Part shown: one piece after another, positions 1 to 10,022 of the stretch | Layout: the number at the start of each line of letters is the position of its first letter | Position numbering within the stretch: the stretch's first letter is position 1 | Origin: Clostridium saccharobutylicum DSM 13864 | GTDB lineage: Bacteria; Bacillota; Clostridia; Clostridiales; Clostridiaceae | DNA length: 64,000 nucleotides | NCBI RefSeq assembly: GCF_000473995.1 | Contig: NC_022571.1 | Location: forward strand, 3,193,416 to 3,257,415 | Reading direction: 5' to 3' | The notes under the pieces: generated by a model | Databases searched by the model: none | The model's input: only the letters and a program-made list of their open reading frames with translations | What the model was told of the DNA's origin: nothing | Program-made: the position numbers and the translations under genes

Positions 1-567
1 AAATTGAGGAAATTCACTTAAATCTAATTCTTTTAAATTGGGATGCTTTTTATCTTTTTCAGATAAAATTATATTTTTTATCTGGTCTAATGGCCATTCT
101 ACATTAATATCTGCATCGTTCCACTTGACTCCACTCTCATATTTAGGATAATAAAAATCTGTACATTTATAGTTAAATATAGCCTCATCTGAAAGCACTA
201 AAAAACCATGTGCAAAGCCTTCTGGAATATAAAATTGCTTTTTATTTTCTTCACTTAAAATGACACTTTCGTATTTTCCGTAACTTTCAGAAGCAACTCT
301 TAAATCTACTGCTACATCAAAAACTTTTCCTTTTATTACTCTAACAAGCTTTCCTTGACTATGTTTTTTTTGAAAATGTAAACCTCTAAGCACCCCTTTA
401 CTTGATCTTGATTCATTGTCCTGAACAAAGTTCATATTGAGTCCAGCTTTTTTAAAATGTTCCTTATTATAAGCTTCCATAAAATACCCTCTTGTATCAT
501 TAAAAACTTTAGGTTCTATTATATACAGTCCATTTATTTGAGTTTTATTAAATTTAAAATTTTCCAT
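1..567 (-). CDS. rfbC: dTDP-4-dehydrorhamnose 3,5-epimerase (cut by window edge)
   Basis: The reading frame starts at an ATG preceded by AGAGGTGGG and is still open at base 1, giving 189 residues, which is close to the usual family length, so only a few C-terminal residues are missing. The RmlC cupin signatures are visible: GVLRGLHFQ with the catalytic His, QGKLVRVIKGKVFDVAVDLR, the AHGF strand and a DFYYP segment that carries the expected Tyr. The enzyme epimerises C3 and C5 of dTDP-4-keto-6-deoxyglucose in dTDP-L-rhamnose synthesis. It follows rfbA by 11 bases in the same operon. The rhamnose genes rfbB and rfbD would be expected beyond the left edge (inference). Confidence 0.93.
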   Translation of the reverse strand, partial: MENFKFNKTQINGLYIIEPKVFNDTRGYFMEAYNKEHFKKAGLNMNFVQDNESRSSKGVLRGLHFQKKHSQGKLVRVIKGKVFDVAVDLRVASESYGKYESVILSEENKKQFYIPEGFAHGFLVLSDEAIFNYKCTDFYYPKYESGVKWNDADINVEWPLDQIKNIILSEKDKKHPNLKELDLSEFPQF

Positions 568-578
568 TATCCCACCTC

Positions 579-1490
579 TTATTTATCTGCTGCCGCAATT
601 TCAGATTTTGCTTTTTGAATCTCAATTTCTTGTACTATATCTAATAAATACTTTCCATAATATGTTTTCATTAATGGTTTAGCGAGTTTAATAACTTTAT
701 CAGCATTTATCCATCCTTGCCTATATGCAATTTCCTCAAGGCAAGCTATATAAGTACCTTGTGTCTTTTCGATAGTTTCAACAAAATTAGATGCTTGAAG
801 CATAGATGTATGAGTCCCAGTATCAAGCCATGCCATTCCTCTGCCTAATAATTGAACCATTAATGTTCCTTCTTCCATATAAGCTTTATTCAAATCTGTT
901 ATTTCTAATTCGCCTCTTGTTGAAGGCTTTAATTGTTTAGCTTTTTCAACTACTGAATTATCATAAAAATAAAGACCAGGAACTGCATATTTGGATTTTG
1001 GTTTTTCAGGTTTTTCTTCCAATGAAATCACCTTACCATTATCATCAAATTCCACCACACCAAAAGCCTTAGGATTTTGAACATAATAGCCAAATACATA
1101 TGCACCATTTTCTAAGGCAGCAGCTTTTCTTAAGTGTTCTGTAAAACTTTGTCCATAAAAAATATTGTCACCAAGCACCATAGCTACATTATCATTTCCA
1201 ATAAATTCTTCTCCAATAATAAATGCTTCAGCAAGACCATTAGGTTTTTCTTGAACTGCATATTTAATATTTAATCCTAAGCTTTGTCCATTATTAAACA
1301 GCTCTTTAAAACCAACAATATCTCTTGGCGTAGATATTATTAATATATCTTTGATTGCAGCTAACATTAAAACAGACATTGGATAATATATCATTGGTTT
1401 ATCATAAATTGGCACCATTTGTTTTGACATTGCTTTTGTTACTGGATAAAGTCTTGTTCCAGAACCTCCTGCTAATATAATTCCTTTCAT
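579..1490 (-). CDS. rfbA: Glucose-1-phosphate thymidylyltransferase
   Basis: The enzyme makes dTDP-glucose from dTTP and glucose-1-phosphate, the first step of dTDP-rhamnose synthesis. The N-terminus carries the nucleotidyltransferase signature [20 protein letters not shown]. The metal-binding LGDNIFYG, the sugar-binding EKP region and the DTGTH motif follow in the usual order, and the length of about 303 residues is normal. A GGAG box lies 8 bases before the ATG at 1490 but only 2 bases before an in-frame ATG at 1496, so 1490 is preferred. It precedes rfbC in the polysaccharide operon. Confidence 0.96.
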   Translation of the reverse strand: MKGIILAGGSGTRLYPVTKAMSKQMVPIYDKPMIYYPMSVLMLAAIKDILIISTPRDIVGFKELFNNGQSLGLNIKYAVQEKPNGLAEAFIIGEEFIGNDNVAMVLGDNIFYGQSFTEHLRKAAALENGAYVFGYYVQNPKAFGVVEFDDNGKVISLEEKPEKPKSKYAVPGLYFYDNSVVEKAKQLKPSTRGELEITDLNKAYMEEGTLMVQLLGRGMAWLDTGTHTSMLQASNFVETIEKTQGTYIACLEEIAYRQGWINADKVIKLAKPLMKTYYGKYLLDIVQEIEIQKAKSEIAAADK

Positions 1491-1670
1491 ACCCATTACT
1501 CCTTTAAATTTAATATGAGATTATGTTGTATTTATAGAAATGTGTTTATTTAAATTTAGATAAGAATTATTCTTATTTTAAAGAATTGCTTTTTATATTT
1601 GTTCATATTACAAATTTTATAATACAAGTAGTATGGTCAGATTTCTTATAGTAAATATTTATTTTCATTC

Positions 1671-2834
1671 TTAATTATTTTTGATTACTATCTTCTTAAT
1701 CCCTCTTGCTAAGTTGTGGGTAAATTCATTTTTATATAAAATTTCTTTTAATTTCCCTAAAAATATTTCTTTCCTCATACATTTTAAAGCCGCATAATTA
1801 AATCCTCCTATATTATATAATTCTTTAAATTTATTATAATTTTTATTCTTTATTGATGAATGCCTTAATTGATCATTTCCTTTAATTGCTTCATCTATAC
1901 TTCGTTCTTCTAAAAACATATCATCTTGACATTTATAAATAAAATCTAATCCTTTTTCTGTACATGGTAATAATACAGAAACTCCTCCCTTTGTAGATTT
2001 TAAAAATTCATTTTCTTCTCCTATACCCCAAAAATCTCCTATTGTTATATCTGAAACTCTTTTTCTAGTTGCATATTTGCATTCATAACAATTTTCTCTA
2101 TAAAATAATGCTTCCATAAATCCCCTATAATATAAACTTTCTTTCATTGTTTCACTAAATACAACTTTATTATTATCTAAAAGTTTAAAATTGAATCCAT
2201 CTTTATCTCTGAAGATAATATTATCAAAATTAACATCCCCATTAGATTTTATATAATCTGATAACATCTTATATGATGGAACTCCATGACAAATAATATC
2301 TATTGTCAACAAATTGCTATACACCTTTTTTAAGTATTTTTTCAGCCCTGCTATTTGGCAAGGTGTTCCTATAAACAATACTTCTTTATTATTATCTAAA
2401 TCCATTTTAGCCTGTTTATAAGTATTACCTATTTTACTTTGAACATACTTAGATCCCTTAAGTTTGACCAAATCGCCTTGATCTTCTACTCGTATATGCT
2501 GAACATCTTTATTTATTACTGCTGCTCCAAATACAATTCCATTATTTTTTTTTAAAACATTTCTTGAAAAAACAGATGCTGCTCCACCAGATGTACTAGT
2601 TTCTCTTTCTAAGTTGTTTAATGCCCAACATGCATAGGCCTTTTTAGGTTCATTAAATTTTACGTTGCTTAAAGATTGACATACACTGTAACATAATCTA
2701 CAATTAATACAATTTTCTTTTCTTACTTTAGGATATATATGACCATTATCATCCTCTTGCATCATTATGCATTCTTTAGGACAAGCATTATAACAAGCAT
2801 AACAGCCTGTACATTTATCTTTATTACATATCAT
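1671..2834 (-). CDS. Iron-sulfur protein of the F420 hydrogenase beta-subunit (FrhB/FdhB) family
   Basis: This 387-residue protein begins with two 4Fe-4S motifs, CTGCYACYNAC near residues 8-18 and CINCRLCYSVC near 42-52. The FrhB/FdhB-type N and C domains follow, with TSTSGGAASVF, FIGTPCQIAGLKKYL, DIICHGVPS and YECKYATRKRVSDITIGDFW. Homologues outside methanogens are common in capsule and exopolysaccharide loci, often beside polysaccharide pyruvyl transferases. The next gene, 11 bases downstream, is exactly such a protein. A redox role in modifying a sugar or its donor is an inference; the substrate is not visible. No nearby F420 biosynthesis gene is present. Confidence 0.85.
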   Translation of the reverse strand: MICNKDKCTGCYACYNACPKECIMMQEDDNGHIYPKVRKENCINCRLCYSVCQSLSNVKFNEPKKAYACWALNNLERETSTSGGAASVFSRNVLKKNNGIVFGAAVINKDVQHIRVEDQGDLVKLKGSKYVQSKIGNTYKQAKMDLDNNKEVLFIGTPCQIAGLKKYLKKVYSNLLTIDIICHGVPSYKMLSDYIKSNGDVNFDNIIFRDKDGFNFKLLDNNKVVFSETMKESLYYRGFMEALFYRENCYECKYATRKRVSDITIGDFWGIGEENEFLKSTKGGVSVLLPCTEKGLDFIYKCQDDMFLEERSIDEAIKGNDQLRHSSIKNKNYNKFKELYNIGGFNYAALKCMRKEIFLGKLKEILYKNEFTHNLARGIKKIVIKNN

Positions 2835-2845
2835 ATCTTATCACC

Positions 2846-3976
2846 TTAATCATATATTGAATTTTTTAAGAATTGTATAGATTTTAAACGTTCTTTTTCT
2901 ATATATTTTTCTAATTCTGAATAATTTAAATCTAACTTTATTTTAAAATGACTAATTATATTAATATTAATTTCTCTATCATATAAATGAAATTTTGCTA
3001 ATATAGTTGCCATTCTGTTATCATTGTTTATTTTTCCATCATATGTTCCTCTCAACACATAAAATGACTTTCTATATATAATTGAAAATGCAGTTCCATG
3101 AAATGAGTTTGTAAGAACTAATTTTGAATATTTTATTAAGCTTAAAAAATCACTTGGTCCTTGATATTTACACATTTTAAATCCCTTAAATATTGTTTTA
3201 TAAGTTGCAGATGTTGTATACAAAATTATTACAGGTAATTTTAGTCTTTTTGAAATTATATTTACCATCTTCATAACATCATTATTGTAATCTATAGAAT
3301 AAAAAAATATATAGTCTTCATATATTAATCTTTGAGAACATATATTGTTCCATTCCTTTTTCTCTAATAATAATGTTGGATCTAAGACCAAATTAATTTC
3401 TTTAGATGTAAACTTTCGAAAAATTTCCTTTCCTATTTCTTCACGCATAGATATGTGAGAAAAATCTTTTAAGTATTCTATTATTAATTTTTTCATTTTT
3501 TCATCTTTAAAAGGATTTTCACCTCCACAACTTGGAGCATATGCAATTTTTTTCGCACTATCGCTAAAGGTTAAAAAATATGCATTATCAAAATCACTTA
3601 CTGATACATTCCAAATCTGATCACCTCCACATATTAACGTATCATACTTTAAATTATTGTTTTTTAACTCACTTTCAGTAACATAATTATTTTTACTAAG
3701 CTGAAGATTATTATTAATAAACTTATTGAACAATTCATATCTGGATTTTACTACTTTATATTTATATAGAATAATCCTTATATTTCTACAGATATTCTTT
3801 AATGAATTATTTTTATAAAAAATTGAATACATGTCTCTCTGATTTTTATTAGAAAAATCTATAATCTCATACTTACAATCTATAATACTTTTAACTGCAT
3901 TTTGTAATGCATAAGCCTGAAGAACTGACCCGTAATTATGCGATGAATGAAATGTAATATTTCCTATATATCTCAT
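2846..3976 (-). CDS. Polysaccharide pyruvyl transferase family protein
   Basis: This 376-residue protein matches the WcaK/CsaB superfamily. The N-terminus contains ITFHSSHNYGSVLQAYALQN. GGDQIWN, APSCGG, VLDPTLLL and TNSFHGTAFSI come later, the last being the conserved C-terminal His-containing loop. The family transfers pyruvyl ketals from PEP to sugars, though many members are uncharacterised. The gene overlaps the flippase stop codon by four bases (ATGA), so the two are translationally coupled. It sits next to the FrhB-like iron-sulfur gene, a recurrent pairing. The acceptor sugar cannot be deduced. Confidence 0.85.
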   Translation of the reverse strand: MRYIGNITFHSSHNYGSVLQAYALQNAVKSIIDCKYEIIDFSNKNQRDMYSIFYKNNSLKNICRNIRIILYKYKVVKSRYELFNKFINNNLQLSKNNYVTESELKNNNLKYDTLICGGDQIWNVSVSDFDNAYFLTFSDSAKKIAYAPSCGGENPFKDEKMKKLIIEYLKDFSHISMREEIGKEIFRKFTSKEINLVLDPTLLLEKKEWNNICSQRLIYEDYIFFYSIDYNNDVMKMVNIISKRLKLPVIILYTTSATYKTIFKGFKMCKYQGPSDFLSLIKYSKLVLTNSFHGTAFSIIYRKSFYVLRGTYDGKINNDNRMATILAKFHLYDREININIISHFKIKLDLNYSELEKYIEKERLKSIQFLKNSIYD

Positions 3977-5382
3977 ATTAATTCTCCCCTATATGTCTTT
4001 AGTTTATTATATATTCCTTTCAAAATATTTCTATTTATATAAACGCTATAAATAAAAGATATTATAAATCCTATTAAATAAAGAAAATATATGTTGGAAT
4101 AATAACAAAACATATTTACACTTAATATTAAAAATGAAGTGATATAAAAATTTATATCCTTTTCCATTAAAATAAACTTTTTCAATTTTACATATCTATA
4201 TATATATGTCAATAAATTAGATATCAATGTAGATAAAACAGCAGCATATATGCCTAATAGCTTTATAAAAATGATATTAAGAACTATATTTATTAATGCA
4301 GCATATACAGTGCTTATTCCCATTATTTTTGTTTCTTTATTAGCTGAAAATATTCCACCATAAAATCCAGAAATATTAGCAAAAAACATACTAACTATCA
4401 ATAATGGTATATAATTAAAAGATTCTCCAAATTTAGCATTTATCACCAAATGAAAAGTTAAAGGTAGCACAGATATTAAACATAATGAAATTGCCATTAA
4501 AAATCTTTTTAAATCTTTATAGATAATATTATAATATGCATTAACATCTTCTTGCTTTATAGCTTTAGCCGATTCTTCTTTCCAAGCTGTATAAAAGAAA
4601 CCATAAAATATATTTATTAAATTAGGAAATTTGTTTGCAACAGCATATATTCCATTGCTTTCAGCTCCAATTGCAGTAGTTATGACTAACCTATCTGATA
4701 AATTTATTATTACCCATGAAATACTATTCGGTACTAATGGAAATGAGTATTTTATCATTTCTTTTATTTTAAAAAAATCCACTTCCTTTAATGATAAGTA
4801 TTTCCACACCTTAAGTTTACATAACCCTAAAACTGAAATTATTACATTAGCTACTATATATGACGTTAATAGTCCAATTAATCCCATTTGTAAATATACT
4901 ATAAATATTAAATTCAATGTAACTATTAGCGCACCAGAGAAAAATCCAAGTATTGAATAAAATTTAATTTTAGATAATCCTCTTGCTAAAGTTTCAGTTA
5001 AGCTAGTTAAAATAGTTGTAATCAAGAAAAATATAAGATAGAATTTAAATTCATATTTAACTAAGCTCAATATTACATATAATACAAAACTAGATATTAT
5101 AATATTAATTAAAATAAATATAACCGATTGACTAATTATATGCTTTTTTTCACTTTCACTTTCTGCATCAATTAAAAATCTAAACATAGCTTCTTCCATT
5201 AATAGAGTTATAAATGGAACAATAAATAATACAACAGTATTAATAAAATCAAAAGTTCCGTATGCAGCTTCTGTTAATATAGATGTATATAATGGTAGTA
5301 GACAAAATGATATTGCTTGTGTACTGCATTTTCCAATAGCTATAATTACTGTGTTTTTAATAAGACTTTTTTTGCTTCCCAT
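3973..5382 (-). CDS. Oligosaccharide flippase (Wzx-like, MOP superfamily)
   Basis: This 469-residue protein is hydrophobic throughout, with about 12-14 predicted membrane helices. The N-terminal pattern (KNTVIIAIGKCSTQAISFCL, then LPLYTSILTEAAYGTFDF) is typical of polysaccharide-repeat-unit flippases. It is expected to move undecaprenyl-diphosphate-linked repeat units across the membrane for polymerisation by the Wzy-like protein encoded at 7686-8921. Its position inside a glycosyltransferase cluster supports this. The last codons overlap the pyruvyl transferase start. Sequence divergence in this family gives no substrate information. Confidence 0.88.
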   Translation of the reverse strand: MGSKKSLIKNTVIIAIGKCSTQAISFCLLPLYTSILTEAAYGTFDFINTVVLFIVPFITLLMEEAMFRFLIDAESESEKKHIISQSVIFILINIIISSFVLYVILSLVKYEFKFYLIFFLITTILTSLTETLARGLSKIKFYSILGFFSGALIVTLNLIFIVYLQMGLIGLLTSYIVANVIISVLGLCKLKVWKYLSLKEVDFFKIKEMIKYSFPLVPNSISWVIINLSDRLVITTAIGAESNGIYAVANKFPNLINIFYGFFYTAWKEESAKAIKQEDVNAYYNIIYKDLKRFLMAISLCLISVLPLTFHLVINAKFGESFNYIPLLIVSMFFANISGFYGGIFSANKETKIMGISTVYAALINIVLNIIFIKLLGIYAAVLSTLISNLLTYIYRYVKLKKFILMEKDINFYITSFLILSVNMFCYYSNIYFLYLIGFIISFIYSVYINRNILKGIYNKLKTYRGELI

Positions 5383-5393
5383 CTATAATCTCC

Positions 5394-6506
5394 TCATGCC
5401 TTATTTATAATATTAATAATTCTATCTGCCACAGTATCCCATGAGTATTCTTTAATATATTTATTCCTATTTGTAACAACATTACTTTTAATATCATCAT
5501 TGTTTAACAATTGATACATTTTTATCGCCAATTGTTCAATATCATCATTTTCAATCAAATAACCATTATACCCTTCTTTTATAAATTCTTTCATCTCAAA
5601 ATTATTTCTTCCTATGCAAGGCAATCCATATACCAATGCTTCAATAAATACTAATCCATATGCTTCAAATCTCGAAGGCATACAGAATATATCACACAAA
5701 TTAAAATAATCACTTAATTCATCTGAATTAATCTCACCTAAAAATCTTAAATTATCATCTTTATCTTTTAATGGCCATTCTTTAGGTCCCGCAACATATA
5801 ATTCTACATTAGGCAAATACCTCTTTAATACTTTAAAAGCTTTATATACTAAATCTCCACCTTTTCTAAAAAAATCTCTTCCTACAAATAAAATTTTGTT
5901 TTTTGACTTAGGAAAAGGCTTTACTTTTTTTATATTTAAATTAATCCCACCTCCCACCCAATGAACTTTCTCTTTTGGAATTTTAGAATATTCAACCAAA
6001 TTATTTGCTAGCCATTTTCCCATAGTAAAAATCCCGTGAATATTATTATAAAATTTGAATTGATTCTCTCTTCTTCTACTCATATCATCTTCTAAGTAAT
6101 TTTGAAATCCGCTATATTGGAAAAGTCCATTATATTTTTCCTTAAAATAAAATAATGAATCTAAACTAAGATCCTGATATACATAAGTTTTATTGTCACA
6201 TAATCCATAATCTCCAATTTGTAATACTACTGATTTTTTATCATTTTTTATTAATCTATTAACCTTTTTTTGATAAATTTTCGTTTTTAGTGATGAAAAT
6301 TCGTGAATTATTTTTACTTTTTCATTCTTAAATTTTATATCTGTAAATCTTTGTAACTTTATAAACATCTTATCTTTTCTATTCAATGTTACATCTATAT
6401 TTTGAACTGGGATCTTTGCTTCTAATGTTTTATATAATGAATACGTAGTTCCAGACCATGTTTTCTCTCTACATTTATCCCAAGAGCATACATATAAAAT
6501 TTCCAC
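5394..6506 (-). CDS. Glycosyltransferase family 4
   Basis: This 370-residue GT-B protein has a C-terminal nucleotide-sugar domain. GRDFFRKGGDLVYKAFKVL near residue 208 marks the second Rossmann domain. The E-x7-E donor motif appears as FEAYGLVFIEALVYGLP, followed by NGYLIENDD. The N-terminal acceptor domain is divergent. It lies 11 bases upstream of the flippase in the same operon and presumably adds one sugar to the repeat unit. Donor and linkage cannot be predicted. Confidence 0.9.
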   Translation of the reverse strand: MEILYVCSWDKCREKTWSGTTYSLYKTLEAKIPVQNIDVTLNRKDKMFIKLQRFTDIKFKNEKVKIIHEFSSLKTKIYQKKVNRLIKNDKKSVVLQIGDYGLCDNKTYVYQDLSLDSLFYFKEKYNGLFQYSGFQNYLEDDMSRRRENQFKFYNNIHGIFTMGKWLANNLVEYSKIPKEKVHWVGGGINLNIKKVKPFPKSKNKILFVGRDFFRKGGDLVYKAFKVLKRYLPNVELYVAGPKEWPLKDKDDNLRFLGEINSDELSDYFNLCDIFCMPSRFEAYGLVFIEALVYGLPCIGRNNFEMKEFIKEGYNGYLIENDDIEQLAIKMYQLLNNDDIKSNVVTNRNKYIKEYSWDTVADRIINIINKA

Positions 6507-6645
6507 TAATAATTCCTCCTTAATGTTAAAATCTTCTTAATGTCCATCACTTAATATGTATTTTTATAATACTTATTAACTTATAGGACATTCCTCTATT
6601 TATTAAAATAATATATTCATATCATCTAAATTCAGAAAATTCTCC

Positions 6646-7575
6646 TTAGAACTTTCTAGTACTCAATGCTTTATTACAATTAATTTTTAACCATCTATTA
6701 TATTTTGTCATAGTACCTATTGGATATTTAATGATAATGATTAATATATTGATTAAATATTCAAGTTTCAAAAGAATGACTAGATTCTTATTGTAATATT
6801 TTTTTACCATATAAATTAAGGAGTCGGAATTTCTCTTATAGAGCAAAATGTTTTGCTTTAATGTTGGTCTTTCTCCGATTTCATGCATATGATAGCAATA
6901 TTCTCCAATTGAAATTGCTTCTTTATAATTCTGTCTCTTCAATTTTATAGCTAATATTGTTTCTTCAAAATACAAAAAAGTACCCTCATCAAACAAATCT
7001 ACATTATTAAACACATCTGCTTTAATAATAAACATTGAACCTGGAACAACATCTATATTCATCAATCCATTTTTATCAATTTTATACTTAGGACTCCATT
7101 TATTATTTTTTCTAAAAGCAGATTGTAAACAAAAAAGTTGCCATGTTTTTGGAATTAGCCATCCCACATTTCTAAAATCTAAAAAATCACATGAAATAAT
7201 TATTGGAGCAATTAACGCTAAATTCTTATTTTCATTTAACTTATCAATTAGGTTTGAAAATATTTGTCTATATGTTATACGAATGTCAGGATTCATAATA
7301 CATATATATCTAACATCATTAAAATTATTTAATGCATAACGAACTCCAAAATTATTTCCTGATGCATATCCATAATTGTATTTATTTAATACTACAAACA
7401 CATTCTTAATTAAAGAAAAATGTTCTTTTAATATTGAATACGAATTATTAGGAGATGAATTATCAACAATAACTATTTTGTTTCCTATATTAAATTTCAA
7501 TATATTATGGACACAATCTATAGTTTCATTGTAATTCTTATAATTTAATATGATTATAACTAAATTGTTTTCCAT
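6646..7575 (-). CDS. Glycosyltransferase family 2
   Basis: This GT-A fold enzyme of about 309 residues resembles the rhamnosyltransferase-like subgroup. It starts with VIIILNYKNYNETIDCV. It then shows IVDNSSPNNS, NYGYASGNNFG and the metal/donor region NPDIRI (in place of a strict DxD), and later PGSMFIIKADVF and the acidic FDEGTFLYFEE. The frame stays open upstream to a TTG at 7602, but AGAGGAAG lies 8 bases before the ATG at 7575, which is the better start. A 139-base gap separates it from the next gene. With rfbA and rfbC nearby, rhamnose as donor is plausible but not shown. Confidence 0.88.
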   Translation of the reverse strand: MENNLVIIILNYKNYNETIDCVHNILKFNIGNKIVIVDNSSPNNSYSILKEHFSLIKNVFVVLNKYNYGYASGNNFGVRYALNNFNDVRYICIMNPDIRITYRQIFSNLIDKLNENKNLALIAPIIISCDFLDFRNVGWLIPKTWQLFCLQSAFRKNNKWSPKYKIDKNGLMNIDVVPGSMFIIKADVFNNVDLFDEGTFLYFEETILAIKLKRQNYKEAISIGEYCYHMHEIGERPTLKQNILLYKRNSDSLIYMVKKYYNKNLVILLKLEYLINILIIIIKYPIGTMTKYNRWLKINCNKALSTRKF

Positions 7576-7685
7576 ATAAAAACTTCCTCTTTCACCTCTC
7601 AAATTTCATTCTTTAGAATTAGTATTTTATATTTTGATAAAATATAAAAATGAACTATATATTTCTTCAATAAATTAAAATCTTA

Positions 7686-8921
7686 TTATTTTTTATTAAT
7701 CACAATATTCTCTTTCTTTAAATTTGAATATTCACAAAAAATTAAAATAAGAACAACATAAAAAGAGTAATAATTAAAAAACCATGTGCAATTCGTTGCA
7801 ATTGTTATAATTAAGTATGCAGTCATTAATAGAATCCAGCTACTTCTATTTCTATAATAATAAAGAAAACCATTCTTCAAAAATATGCTAAACAAACTTA
7901 AAAACCAGCAAATTCCTATTAAACCATACGAAAACAAATATCCATATATTCCATTATCTGCAACAAGATAACCGCTTCCAATTCCTGCTGAATAATATGC
8001 TGAAATATCAGATGTATTTGGAAATCCATAACCAAATACTGGCGATTTATAGAATCCCTCTAAATAAAAACTTTGGCTTAATAATCTAATCTCATAAGTA
8101 GGATCATTTCCTTTTTCAACCACTGCATTTATAAATTCTTGCATCAATTGTGTGTTCATTATATATGAAAAAGAAGTTAATAATATCGCTCCAAAAATAA
8201 TTCTATATCGTAATTTTCCTTTACCTAATAATCCATTTAGTGATAAAGTTGCAATAATAGCAGCAAAAAGCATTCTACTTTTATTAATAAATATCACATA
8301 TAAAATAGTGATTACTACTAATATAATATTTTTAATTTTTTTCTTTCCTTTTAAAATTTCATCAAAACAAATATACATGGACATAATAATATATGAATAA
8401 TCGATATATAATCTTATAGATCCATAACGATAATTATGAATTACCTTCAAAAAGAAAAATTTATCTGCAAAAAAATATTGTAACCAAACTAATAATAATT
8501 CTATAGATGCAACTACTAAAATTGCATTTTTTATTTCCTCAATTTTCAACTTACCCTTTTGCAATTTAGTTGATATTGGAAAATATAAAAAAGAAATTAC
8601 AATCCAATATCTATGTGTTAATAATCCACTAACTATGCCTTGATTATAATTAATAAATGCACTAATTGAACTTATAACTGCCAATATCGGAATGAAAAGG
8701 ATAATTAATTTGTACTTTTTATTTTTAAACAAGCTTGTTCCGTACCTAACAAAATTCCAAATAAAATATAGAAAAAATATAATCATAGAAATATCATAAC
8801 CAGATGCTACTCCAAATAATTTTTCTTGATAATCAACAAAATAAAAACAACAATCTGCCAAAGCAATCAGAAGTAATATTTCCAATGAAAATTTAAATTT
8901 TGTGTTAATTTTATAATTCAT
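7686..8921 (-). CDS. O-antigen ligase/polymerase-like membrane protein (Wzy-like)
   Basis: This 411-residue protein has about ten hydrophobic segments and a central extracytoplasmic loop (roughly residues 255-310) ending in SPVFGYGFPNTSD, a loop pattern typical of the O-antigen ligase/polymerase family. SRMLFAAIIATLSLNGLLGKG precedes that loop. In a Wzx/Wzy pathway it would polymerise lipid-linked repeat units outside the membrane. Its place between glycosyltransferases in a locus with one flippase and no other polymerase supports this role. Wzy proteins are poorly conserved, so the call rests on topology, loop motif and context. Confidence 0.82.
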   Translation of the reverse strand: MNYKINTKFKFSLEILLLIALADCCFYFVDYQEKLFGVASGYDISMIIFFLYFIWNFVRYGTSLFKNKKYKLIILFIPILAVISSISAFINYNQGIVSGLLTHRYWIVISFLYFPISTKLQKGKLKIEEIKNAILVVASIELLLVWLQYFFADKFFFLKVIHNYRYGSIRLYIDYSYIIMSMYICFDEILKGKKKIKNIILVVITILYVIFINKSRMLFAAIIATLSLNGLLGKGKLRYRIIFGAILLTSFSYIMNTQLMQEFINAVVEKGNDPTYEIRLLSQSFYLEGFYKSPVFGYGFPNTSDISAYYSAGIGSGYLVADNGIYGYLFSYGLIGICWFLSLFSIFLKNGFLYYYRNRSSWILLMTAYLIITIATNCTWFFNYYSFYVVLILIFCEYSNLKKENIVINKK

Positions 8922-8931
8922 TATCTTCCTC

Positions 8932-9996
8932 CTAATCGCAATCTTTTCCTAACAATGCAAAATACTGATTAATAACATTATTCCAACTATATTTACTAGC
9001 TTTAATACTTGCATTTAATCTTAATTTTTTAATCTCACAATTTGAATAATTTAAATATAATTTTATTATTGAAACAATTTGTTGAATATAGTCATCTTGA
9101 TTAATTACATAACCATCCATTCCAGATTCAACAATTTCAGAAGCTCCACAATTCGTTGTAACAAAACATGGACATCCTACACTCATAGATTCTAAAACAG
9201 CAATATTAAATGTATCATATTTACTCAAACACAAATTAAAATCTGATTTATAATACGCATTATACAGTTTTTCTTTATCATTAATTTGACCATTATAACA
9301 AACAAGGTCACTCAAATTATAAGTTTTTATATAATTATAAAACTTCGTTAAACTTTTGTTATCAATAACATCTCCATATATATTAAGAAATACTTTTATG
9401 TTTAAAGCATTTAATGCTCTTACTAATTCTAATGCCTCATAAATACCTTTTCTATTTTTAATTCCTCCTACATGTATTAGATTTAACACACTCCCTCTAA
9501 CAAAACTGTTAATACTTCCATTCAATTTAATTAAATCCATACCATTATTTATTACATAAACATTATTTGTTCTTTTAAAATAATATTTAATATCTATTTT
9601 TAATTTTTCTGATACACATATTACATTCGGAAAATATTTATAGATAATCTTTTCAATCAACACAGTTTTTCTATTTGGTTTTATTCCATTATATTTACTT
9701 TCAATCTTATAGATTCCATGTATAATAAGATAATATTTCCTCTTTTTATCCAAAAGCGAAAGAATAAATATAATAAAAGTAAGAAAAAAACCATCTGAAC
9801 ATATACATACAATTTTATAATTTGAATCTAATAGCATCCTTGGTAATTTTAGAACTTCCTTATTAATATTAATTATTTTAAAGTCTATTTTATCTATTTT
9901 TTTACCAGCATTCATCAAGCTCTTTAAAACACCGCTTGGCCCATTATTACAATTTGTTCTATTTAATTTTCCTAAAAAAATAATTTTATTTTCCAT
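8932..9996 (-). CDS. Glycosyltransferase family 4
   Basis: This GT-B glycosyltransferase of about 354 residues contains HVGGIKNRKGIYEALELV at the start of the C-terminal domain. The donor-site pattern is LSKYDTFNIAVLESMSVGCP, followed by GASEIVESGMDGYVI. Two starts are possible. The ATG at 10011 has no visible Shine-Dalgarno, whereas GGTGA lies 8 bases before the ATG at 9996, which is chosen. It ends 10 bases before the Wzy-like gene. Donor sugar is unknown. Confidence 0.88.
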   Translation of the reverse strand: MENKIIFLGKLNRTNCNNGPSGVLKSLMNAGKKIDKIDFKIININKEVLKLPRMLLDSNYKIVCICSDGFFLTFIIFILSLLDKKRKYYLIIHGIYKIESKYNGIKPNRKTVLIEKIIYKYFPNVICVSEKLKIDIKYYFKRTNNVYVINNGMDLIKLNGSINSFVRGSVLNLIHVGGIKNRKGIYEALELVRALNALNIKVFLNIYGDVIDNKSLTKFYNYIKTYNLSDLVCYNGQINDKEKLYNAYYKSDFNLCLSKYDTFNIAVLESMSVGCPCFVTTNCGASEIVESGMDGYVINQDDYIQQIVSIIKLYLNYSNCEIKKLRLNASIKASKYSWNNVINQYFALLGKDCD

Positions 9997-10022
9997 TTTA
10001 TCTGTCACCATTTCGTTAATTT

